DNA from: Rhabdornis inornatus
Lineage: Eukaryota; Chordata; Aves; Passeriformes; Rhabdornithidae
Direction of reading: 5' to 3'
Assembly: GCA_013397075.1 (NCBI GenBank)
Contig: VWZS01000906.1
Coordinates: 1-64,000 of the forward strand
DNA length: 64,000 bases
Position 1 is the stretch's first letter, and every line of letters begins with the position of its first letter. Below are positions 10,747 to 22,700 of this stretch, piece after piece. Under the pieces are notes generated by a model. The model ran no database searches. It saw only the letters and a program-made list of their open reading frames with translations, and was not told the DNA's origin. Position numbers and translations under genes: made by a program.

Positions 10747-13700
10747 CTTTGAAAGGAAAAAGAAAACAAAATGTTGTCAGGCCAAGTTAGTCAAATTAAT
10801 GTCTGTTTTGTTATATTCTGTGCTTTAGGTGCTGGAAGTAACACTGATCATATTACACTGCTCTCAATATAAACATCATCAATTCTGAAACTGCTCAGAT
10901 AAAAGCTTAGGTAAAGAAAGGAAAATTGCAATATCTTTCAATACTAAAGAGACATCAAGAGTTCTGCATAGTTTGGAAGCTGCATTCTTCCAAGTTTCTC
11001 GAATTTGGGGAGTGAATTTATGCATTCATTGCTGAAAATCCTTTTAAATCCATTCGGGTCCTGTGCTGGAAGCTCTGGGACTGTCTCTGAGACACTGCCT
11101 GAGTGCTGCTTCTTCTGCAGGCCTAAGCCTAAATGTGAGACTTTGACTAATGCTTGGCACTGAAATGAGATCAGAGAAGAGCAAGGAGAAAAAAAAGGAA
11201 AATTGTCTCCTCATTCTATGACCCTACAATCAGAGTGATACAGCAGCAATGCAAATGACTATGAACAGAAGAGTTAAGAAATCGTAGTTTTTCTGGGTTG
11301 TATGGGATGGTAAAAGGCTACCATGCTTAGGCAAGAAGCAGAGAAGTCAGAACAGTTTTTCTTTCCCATCCTTTATTATACGATATGACTTAAGCCTGAG
11401 TAGGAAGAACAGACAAAATAAACTGCATGAGAAACTACAGCTGTATATGACCCTTTATAGAGTAGAAGACCAGCATCTAGTCTTATTTAAAGAGCCAAAA
11501 AGTACAAGACAGTTTTAATAATTTTTTTCAGTCACAAATAGTGGTCCAGATTTAGAATGGTGTTGAGCAACCAAATTTTCCCTGAGCTTTCCAAATCTGC
11601 AATTGGGCTCTGCTTTCTTTAGACGAAGTCCTGGAAAATTTAATTACTCCCCATTTTTGATGCAAATGTATTTTTAACCTGAATTTCTTCAGTTAACGTG
11701 ACAACATGTAAATTGAAAGCATAAAACATTAGACAACAGTTTAAATAAAAAAACTTTTAAAAGATGTTACCAAATTAAATTAATATTCTGTTAATTCCTC
11801 AATAAAAATCAGACTTAAATAAATTTGAAAACTCCATTTACCTTTTAGTACTCTGCAGAAATATAAGGGAAAATAAAAATGCATCATTTTAGAAGGGATC
11901 ACTTAGCAGATAGTCTGAAAAAGTACAATGGATCTGGAATTTGTTTATCAGACGTATGTAGGTGGTTACTTCGAACTGGAATTTGGCTTAATATTGGTAA
12001 GACACACTACCTGACCGAATGATTGATACTTACTCACTATTGAAAGGATCACAACACTGAAATCAAACATGTTCCAGCAGCTTCCAAAGTAGTAGTGCCT
12101 TAAGGCCAGTATTTTCATGACACATTCTGCAGTGAATACAGCCACAAAAAAATAGTTGATTTTATTAAGAACATCCTTGGTGGTTTGGTGGTCGCTTTCT
12201 GCCACCATAACGATCATATTTAGACAGATGAAAATCACAGTGGTAATTTCAAAAGCTTTGTGAGATACGATGTCAAACAGCCATCCTAAGAATGCATTCT
12301 GTGGAGAGAATAAGAACTACTTAATGCCACTTCTGAGAACCAGCCTGCATTCAAATATTAATCAGTAATCTGTGCTTAGAAAAGGAATTTAAGATAACAT
12401 AAATTAACAACAAGCTACTAGAAGCATTTTTAGGTGATTTCTTTAGACCCTCGAAGAAAACTAACTGTACTTTCAGTATTTTCAGGCATCGTGCAAGCGC
12501 ATTGGCTTAGGAAAAAAATTATAGCTGGAAAACATTCAGAGTACATTGTGATTGCTCTTTTAATAGAAATACTTATTGAAGCAGGTATTTTAGGACAAGC
12601 AATTCTAATTAAAATGTCATAAGCAGGAAAAACTCTGAGTAGTTACTGTGCAAAGCCAGGCCTGGAATTAAATTTAAGAAAATGTAAGAAATAAAGCATA
12701 TGATTATTTAAAAGCAGATAACAGCCATGGGGCATGTACTGCTCTCTATTCATTTTCACCTGCAATAATCCAATTTAGTTGCAGAAGCAACATCATGCAA
12801 CTTAAATAACCAAGATCATGTTATGAATATCAAATACTTAATACAAACTGGTTTTTAAAGTTTGTACATTGGAATAGGTGATAAATAGGTTGTAAATTTC
12901 CTTAATTAATACCCTCAAAGACAAATGTGTTGGATGGAATTTTTAAACATAAGAGAGTAAAATCTAAATTCTATATTGACTGAGGAAGATGAGGGGCTGT
13001 AATGCAAAGTTTATTTCCCAATGCCTGGCATTAAATATCATCATCTTTATATTCTCTGTTATGTTCTTCTTAAGGTGGTCTCACCGATGGTCTTGGGATG
13101 GGTTTTTGGGGTTTCTTGGATCCAAGTTTTTTTAGGGCATTATAGTACTTTTTCTGTTCCTCAGTCAAAAATAGATCTTTTCCACCTAAGTAAAGAGGAA
13201 GAATATTGTTGTTCAGATGAAGCCAAATACCAGCAAGTTTATGTTAAAGACAGCAAGTTACGATTCTCATGAGTGGGACCTAAGAAAGCACAAAGACCAA
13301 ATGTGTCTCCACCATTTCTCCTTTTCCCCCTGATCTTTGATCTAATCTGGGTTGATCATGAAAGTCAAGTCCAGGCAGTGATCCCAAGTCAGTTCCCTCA
13401 AGTGTGAGAGCCTTTCTAAAGTTTTGTGAATCTATTTCTTATTTTCAAAACTACATAAGATGCATCAAGTAGTAGAATATTTTATACTTTTGGGAAAGGT
13501 AGAAGAAGTACATTACTGGACTAGCAAGTAAATAGAGGATGATGAACAATCATTTTTAGACCAAGTTCTAGGGGGAGGCTCCTGGCAATGAATTTCTTAT
13601 TACCATCCACACCACCTGTATTACTGAGCAATCACTTAGAACCCAGTAATCAGCATTTTATACAACAAACACATAACAATGTTCAGCAGGGTATCTGCAA

Positions 13701-16700
13701 TTGGAGTCACTCCATCAACACCCCTGATAACTCTGCTTAACTGCACTACATGGAATCCCAGTGAAAAGCCCAACGAAGTAGAAAAGAAATTAAAGAAAAA
13801 AATGAAAAATAAACAAATGCCAGTTACAGCACTTATTAAGAAAAGAAAAAAAGTGTTACATCCACATAAACTTCTAGCAAAAGCTCAAGCTTATAAACTA
13901 CTTAACCTTTTTACCTATTGGGATTATTGTAACTGGGACTTTGTTATAAAAGGAAGTTCTTACAGTGGACTGCTGTTGCTCAATCCCTACATATCCCTTC
14001 TCTGTCCAAATTCAGAGAACAGAAGAATTTCTTGTTGGTTTTATTTCTATCTTTCTCTACCAAAGGCAGTAATGTTTTGATACTTGGTGTATAAGTCAGC
14101 CTATGGAAATAATAAATTATTCCAGTAGAGATTCTGTCTTCCAAATAGAACCTTGAAATTGTAAACACCCTGTTGGGGTCTGCTTTTCTGGTATTTTTTC
14201 AATGAGTAAGATGCTTATTTGTTTTAAGACTTCCAAGTAGATTAATTTACACAATTTCCCTTGATATTCTGGATACTTTAAGCCCTTAAGTGAGTCAGGA
14301 CAGAACTCAATTGATAAATAAGCCTGGCACAAGGAAGGTGAAGTATTCCAGGGAGGGATGACTGTTGCTTTTCTTTGCTGCCATCTTCCATTCTAAGATT
14401 TTGCTTTCCATTTCTCACTGAATAACAAGAACAGGGAATACAACAACTATGAGGAGAAAAGTGGAAGCAGTCATTGCTTCACGGGCTTTAAGCAGCCTTT
14501 AAATTTCCACATAGCCCCTTCCTGGGGTCATGGCTTGGATCCCAATGCAGAATTGTTTTTAAACCTCTCTAAATGAATCTGTAAGTTTATTTTGTAGAGG
14601 AAGGACTATTTAAAGTGTAGCTAATCTTAGAAGAAGTTCTAATTGACAAGACCTTTTCAAGGTTCTTTACCAGGAAAGCAGAGGTTACTCCTTCCATGAC
14701 TGTTTCTTCCATGACTGATTACCCTGGTCAAATTTGTGAGGTGTTTACTCTTAGCAGAAAGGGTTGTTCTGTTCCCTAAAGCAAATCTTCAAAGCAGAAG
14801 AAAAGAATTGCACTCTCCTGTAGCAAAGTCTAGGTAACTTTTTTGACTTCTCATTTCTAAAGCGACTCACTCCTTCCTCCTTGTCCTCTACTTAGAATAA
14901 ATTCAGAACTTAGCAGGGAAATAGAATTCACAGGAAAAAGCCTTGAGGAAGAGGGGATTCCTGTTTTCAAAACTTCGTTTGAAATGTTATTAGTTTAAAT
15001 TTATCTAGTCAAATACTTTATTTCAAAATGTTAGACTTTTAGATGTCAAACCAGCATTCACTTAATCAAATTGAGATTACAGGAGACCATAGGTTAGTTC
15101 ATGTAGTACTTATCTTTTTCCTTTGCTGGTTAAAATTGCTGATAACCACTCCAATGAAAAGGTTCAGCATGAAGAAAGATCCAAAAATAATGAAAACCAC
15201 AAAGAACGCATACATGCGTAAGCGTGCTTCAAATTTTGGCTGTTCATTGATCTGTTTAAAAAAAAATCAAACCAGAAAAATAATATTGGTAAAAATCAGA
15301 TAATCTCATCTTTATAATTTCCAATTTATTATAGCAGATCTTTTTATTGTCATGAGGGATAAATTATTTCTATACATTTAAACCTTTATCTAAATGTACA
15401 AGTAGAACAATTGTCTTGCTCCATCTTGTTACTGTTTGTAAAGATAATGAAAAACAAAGCCAAATCCTGCTCTAAAATTCCATTTCAGTGACATACCTCA
15501 CGTGAATCCACTGCTGCATACATAATATCCATCCAACCTTTAAAAGTTGCCTGAAAGAAAACGCATTGTTTATTATAACTAAGAAAAAAAAATAGCCATT
15601 GCTAATATAAATGTGTTAATAGTTGTGGAAAAAATGAGAAGTGTGCTATAAAAAATGTGCATCAATTCTAAGATATGCTTGGAAGCACGATTTACTGGAG
15701 CTTATTACAGGGGAAAAAAATCCTGAAAAGAAAACAAAAGAAATTCATGATTCATGTCAAATGTGCTTCAATGCTAACTCTTGTTAAATTGAAATTTTTG
15801 TAAAAACAAAAGAACACTGAAAGTTTCAGCTTAACCAGCAAATGGTTAACTCAAAAGGATAAAAACAATTTCTAACAAAACAGCAGACTGTTCCATCCTG
15901 TAATTTTAATCAATCATAGAACATTTTGGAGGATCCAGAGCAAAGAACTTAATCTAGAAAAGATACGGGGATAACAAGGACTTTTAAAAAATCACTTTAT
16001 CTCTTTTGTTGTGGTATTAGGGAGCTCAGTGAATTAGCAACCCAACGCTTCAGGACTTTTACAACAAAAGAAGACATAGAATTCTAAATAAATTGGTTTT
16101 CTTATCCACTCTGAACCAGAGAAAGCAAGAATAACTTTAAATACAGTAACAGGCAGACTATTTCATGCTTAGTTTGTTAATCAAAATTTTTTTAAAATTT
16201 AAATGTAAAACAGAATTGAAAAGCTGTGAAACAGAGTTCTTGATTTTAACAAAAGGCTGGATATGCCCAAGTGTTTTTCAGGAGAAACTGAGCAGCTCAA
16301 AGATAAGGAAAATATTCAAGGGAGCTAAAAAATCCCCGGTTTCAGTGAGAGAAACAGAACCATAGTGGTGTGCCTTGGTTGGGCTGCTCAACCCACTCCT
16401 TGAGGAAAACAAAAATGAGCATGTTTCTATAGAACTTACCACTTGGAGAAGAGCCAAGTATCCCATGCCAACATTGTCAAAATTTACAGCACTATTTGTC
16501 CATGTCCCATTGTGGGAATCACAATCATTTTTGTCATTAATGAGATCAAGACTTTCTTCTTTGAGTGTGCATTTCCAAAATCTGCTTCCAAGCCATTTTA
16601 CTCCTAGAACGTTAAAGAGGAGCCAAAAGACAACACAGACAAGCAGGACGTTGAAAATTGAGGGGATGGCTCCAAAGAGTGCATTCACAACAACCTGAAC

Positions 16701-19700
16701 GAAGTGAATGAAAAGAATTAATTATTTGCATTCAACAGATCACTTTTCCCATAAACCCACTGATTTTTTTCATCTTCTGTATCTATTGAAAATTCTCATC
16801 CATATAAAAACCCAGACCCCCAATATCTTTACCTTTATCCCCTCAAATCTTGACAAAGCTCGTAGAGGCCTAAGTGCTCTTAAAGTCCTGAGAGATTTCA
16901 GGCTGGTCCCAGAGGAGCAAGGTGATGAATCTTCAGAAACAGAATTTAGTCTCCAGGAAACAAAGGACAGCTGTGTTCATTGAATTGGAACTGGGATCAT
17001 TAAATGGCATACAAAATTTTATTTTATTTATATTAGTAGGCAATCCTAAGATGAAAGTTACAGTATATTTCACCACTACGTCAAATTAAGAAAATACACA
17101 TTCAAAGTTATCACAATGTAATTTTACTTCATTCTTTTCTAACATATGAAAAAAAAAATTAATTCTTAATTAATTTCATTTATTTTTAAAGAGTTCATAC
17201 CATTTTGTTTAATACTAGTATAACAATCAAGTTGGTAAGTATGATACTTCCATACCTTACCAGACCAGAAAGTTTTATTCAAATAAAATACTCCCATTTT
17301 CTACACAGTTCTTCTCAAAAGTGTATACAGGAATTTGTTATCATAACTGAGGATGGGGATGTGGAAACAAATTTTTTTTTTAAATATATCTGGTTCATTT
17401 TAGATATTTCTAAGAGAGAAATGAATGCATTAAAATTATTTCAATAATTAGGTTTTTTCACTGTTCATGATTCGTCTCTTCTTTCCTATTTGAATTTGTT
17501 GCCTCATTCTTCAGCCATTGGATATTTCCATGCTTATGTTTTGGACTGCTATTTACATTAGAAAACTGTAACTGCTTAAGTATTCCTTACAAATAGTCAT
17601 AATATTAGTTCTTTCTGTTGAAATTTCCTAATACTTCACAGCTTTCAATGCTGACTGTCCCGAGTCTACCAAAAGCTACACTGATGTTACAAGTCAGCAG
17701 TTTAGATGCCCTTACTTTAAAATTCTTAACTTCAGAACAGCCCCAGCGTGACATTGAGAAGAAAATGTTTCATTTTTATACAGCAAGACGATAATATTTA
17801 GCATTTTCTACACGCTCTACAGAGCAAATATCTACGTATTGAACACTGCACTTATCTCACTCTTGGTGATTCCAGCATTTCTCTTTAGGGCTGTACACAG
17901 CAAAAGATACTTCCCTATGATTAATTCCCTGGTAAATTATTTTTCCAACCATGCTTTTCAACTGTCTTTGCCATCTAAATTTCTTCTCCTTCAAGGAAGG
18001 AACTCTTTCTTTTTTTCTGTTTCTAAATGCCAAAATCACAATTTGGTTTGGGTTGGAAGGAGCCTTTAAGATCATTTAGTCCAGAACTGTCAGTAGCTTC
18101 ACATTTTCTAATATCTCAATTAATTTATTTTAATTTTATTTCTGATCACTAATTGAACTCTCTGTCTTCAATTGGAAAGATTTTTAGAGCCATCATGGTC
18201 CTCAGTGATGATGATACCTAATAAAATTTTCTTCAGCAACTTCTTGATTATTGCTGACAATTTCCATTTCAAGTCCTAAAGCCTGTTTTGGATTGAAGGT
18301 TTTTCAGCTTTTGGAAACTGTCTTTAACATTTGTATTAATTCATAATCAGAATTTACAGGTAGTTCTCTAGATAGAAAATATCACAAATTAAAATGTATG
18401 ACAAGCTGAGTATAATACTTACACACACAATGATGAAGTCAAGCAAACACCAAGAATTTGTGAAATAACTGTGCAAACCAAAAGCTATCCACTTCAGAAG
18501 CATCTCCATTAAAAAGGTGTAGGTAAATATCTTATCAGCATAATCTAGGATAATTTTCACTTTTCGCCTCTCCTGCAGGTGAATATCTTCAAATGCCTGG
18601 AATTTCAGAATTCAGTTTTAAAAAAGGTCAATAGTTCTATGGAAGACTATTTTTGAATTGCACAAGAATACACAGTTTGGCTTATTATAACCATTTCATA
18701 TTAAATTATCAACAACCCTTATACTTAAAAGTAAAAAAAAAAAAATTAAAATAAGTACAATCTCATTTTCACATTGATTGAAAAATCTCATCTTTCAGGT
18801 TTTTATGCTCAACACTTCAAAAAATGTCTGATGAGGGTCAGTTGGGGCTAAAAAATTTTGGCTTCCCAAGGTTGATAATTTTGAAGGCATTGGTCTAAAA
18901 TTCTTCACAAAAAAGCCTGAATTGAATACATTAACCAGTGTCTGTCAGACTCTGACCTTCCAAATGAGTCAGCTTATGTCATCCTGCAGAGTTGTAATAC
19001 AGACATGGAAAAATGTGACAAATACCTCGTCTGGAACTGCTCATTCCTGAAGTTGCACGTTTTTTCACCTAAACCTTGACCTTGAGGTTTTAGGAAAATT
19101 GCTGTCATTCACATCAGTGTTTGCTCATATTTAAAATGTTTACTGCCTTGCTAGTTTACTTTAATGTTTTTTATATTTCCAATCTATTCCAAATTCCTTT
19201 CAACAGCTTGCATTATTTCTTCACTGAGCCTTTGGCAATGTCTGTAATTTTCCTTTCATCCAATTCTCCCCTGCTTTTCTGAGCATTCTTTCCGTGATCA
19301 CCATCTCATTTAATTTCACTTCAAGCCATGGACATGTGTCATGGTGTTCATTCATACTCATTAAGAAAATGTCATATCAGTAAACTTTATAAACAAGAAA
19401 AAAAATGAGCAAGTCCCTTTTTGCAAGAGGACAAGTGTATCTTAGAAATGGGAAAGTTCTCAACACTGTAAAACATCTCTGATGACCAGAAGTTGCTCTT
19501 GTTTTGTTATTTTGCACCTGTGTACCAACTAACTTTTCGTTCAACACGACATTAAAAATAATTCAGTTTACTTCCTTACTTCAGTTTGGTTCCCTATGAA
19601 CACAGAGGAGCCCTCAGTGGAATCCCAGGGAGTTCCCCTGGAGGTTTTGTCAGGAGAATTTTAAAGCAGACAGCTCAAATCTACAGTTCAGGGAACAACC

Positions 19701-22700
19701 TGAATGTAACACACACAGAACTGACTTTAGTTGGAAATTCTGACATCTGCCACATAGATCACCTTCAGACTATTTTGTTATGTTCCTTCTGCATTACAAA
19801 GCATTTTATTTAACAAGTTACTTTCAGTAGACAGTGAATATACTTTCAAATAAAATAATTCTTCCCTTACTCTTCAGTAGAAATAAGCAGAGTAGCAATG
19901 AAAGATTACCCCACCTACCAATTTACAGCCACCTTCACTTTTAGCTTCTGATCATAATGTTTGGATGATTTTCAATCTACATTTTTACTGAGTAGTTAGT
20001 TTGCTTTACAAATTTAGAAGTGCTATTACTTTTTTCAAGTTTTCCTAAGTAATTTCAGACTCTGGTTTAGCCTTGTAATTAACACAAAAGTGTAAAGAAC
20101 TACGCTCAATGAAGAACTATGACTCCATATATTTAAATACATCTATTTAAATATCTTATCCAAGTCGGGGAAAGCATTATAACTTCTAAGAGTTACATTT
20201 ATTGCACTCTTGTCTCTCCCAGGGGAAAGGAATGTCATAGCAGAAGAAATCATTTCAATACCATTTCTTTACTGACAACAATCAATTCAAAAGTGGAGAA
20301 ATTAAATGAAATTTACCAGTGCGGCACTGCTCAATACAATCATAAAAACCATAAAATATTCAAAGCCGCTATGGTTAACGATTCTGTAGCAGGTTTTTCT
20401 AAAGTTCCACCAATTTCTGCCTGAAGGCTTTGTGATATCCACCACACAACACGGGAAACACTCAACACAACCTGAAAAGAGAGAGAACAGCATATTGGTT
20501 CAATGGAAAATGTTGAGATATGGATCTAAAAAGTATAAAACATCTAAAGAAGGCTTTTACATATTATAGGAAGAATGCGATTTTTTATCTATAAGGTGAT
20601 GCTGTTGTTGAAATGATCTGAAGCTAAAGAAAAGACAAAATTTTTATGTTAATAAAGCTACACATACATGGAATAATAGACATCTTTTTGTGTCCTTCTG
20701 CAGAAAGGCTTCTGAGCACAAAAGCCATTACTTCTATCTAAAAATGTGTTTCTTTTCTGCATTTTTTTCTCTTTTTTATTTTGAAAAGAGACATTACCTT
20801 ACTAGTAGGTCATTAAATTATTATTTTTACTGATTATTTCACTTTATTGCACTGCAGAGACATTACATCTGGACTCTGTTCACTGCCCTGTGCCAGAAAC
20901 ACTCTTTAGTAATCTTTAAAGGCAGCAGGATTGAACCATGAGAGTCAATAGAGTCTAAGGAGAAGTTCAGGTGATCAAAGGCAGATATCCACACTGGGGT
21001 GAGCAGGCAAACAATTCCTGCTAATCTGGACGTGCTCCAAGTGGATATTTTTGAACACTGGCTCATTTGGCATTAGTGCAATACAAAAAAAAAAAAAAAA
21101 ATCCTACATTCTGCAAAGCAGTCCTTAGGCAGCTTTGAGTTTTTAGTATGGGAAAGCATCTCTAGAAGTGCAACGGGATCCACAGTGCTGGCCTCAGAAA
21201 AGCTACGAACAGCATGGTATTTCTGCAAAGGAGAAGGAGTAAGAAAAGAATTTGTTTGCTTTTCATTAATACAGTTAACAAACCTAAAATAAATGAGAAT
21301 TATAATCTCCTCTCCCTCCCCAAAAGAAATTTGCAGTGCATAAATTATCTTAACCTTGCTGAACTACCAAAATAAATTATAAATAATAGGACAGGAATAG
21401 CAAATCCCTACTTTTTTTGTTTCCATTGCTTGATTTTAACAAGTTTCTTGGTTTCTTTTAGTCATCTACAGTTGACTTGCAGGAAGGGAAATGTTTAGAA
21501 AAGATTATATTATGCTAAAGTTTTAGTGAAAACTGATTTCTTCATGCCAATCCATTTTTAGAGATACAAATCATGTCTCAAAAGGCTTGAAGAGGAGAAG
21601 GCCCAGCATATTCTAAAAAATGATAAAGCTTATAATTACCTCTTTTTGCTCTTCCTTTGGGTGTGTTACTGTGAAAACATTTAGAGTTTCAGAAGTCCCA
21701 GAACTCTGATTGAAGCTCTTTGAATTCTGCCACTGTTCTCTGAGTTCTAATTTGTCTCCCTGCACGAAATGATGCAAATCAGTTGATTTTCCACTTATTT
21801 TTTTCCTGACAGTCATTCTTGAAAGGCAAAGTTATTTAACAGAATGCAAAACACCCACAAAGTTTAGATTCATAAAAACACAGAATGATTTGGTGTTTGG
21901 TTTGGAAGGGGCCTTAAAGACGATGCAGTTTCAACCCTACTGCCACGAGCAGAGAATCTTTCACTAGCAAGTTTTTCTTTTTATAAATCATTAAATGGTT
22001 TTCCTAAAATGCTCGTAAAAGAATGATGCTTCCAGTTATAGGCAGAAGATCTAAGTGGTCAGAATCAGACCTCAGTCCTTTTGATGTTTCAAATTCCAAG
22101 AAATACCAGGTTCCACTACAGCAGAGAATGAATTTCTGATATCAAATGTTTATGGACAAGATATCTGAAAATAGCCACAGATGATTCCAAGGTGATCAGC
22201 AATTTTTGCTTCTTTGAGAATTTGTCCAAAGATATTGCACTGATAATGCTTCCTAATATGACCAAAACCATACAAAATGGATCCTGGCAGTCCACCTAGA
22301 CACTAACCATGTGCTAATCCATCCAAAAAGAGATCCCTCCAGCCCTAACAATTCTGATGATTCGTGAAAAGAGTTCCCATAGTTCCTGTGCCATATTTGA
22401 CAATCCCATGTGGATGTGACAGACACCTGAAATATCTCCAATATCCTTAAATGCCTCTGTACAGCTGCCATGGCAGTAAAAATGTCTCACTCACATGCAG
22501 AAAGACTTGAGCTTTATCCTGCCCAACACAACAAAATCAAGAGATATAAAGGGGAGTGAAAAGAACCATGGAGGTGAACAGGTGATTAAAAAATATATAA
22601 AACAAAAATTACTAAGAATTTATTTTTTATGGTGTAGCTTTTTTTACATTCCCTTTGGATTCCATGCAACTGAGAAGCAACATATAATCAACACATGAGA

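Noticed and set aside
13679..14080. 133-codon open frame on the plus strand inside the AT-AC intron
   Set aside because: Lysine-rich, low-complexity translation without recognisable motif, antisense to the channel; typical of AT-rich chance frames.
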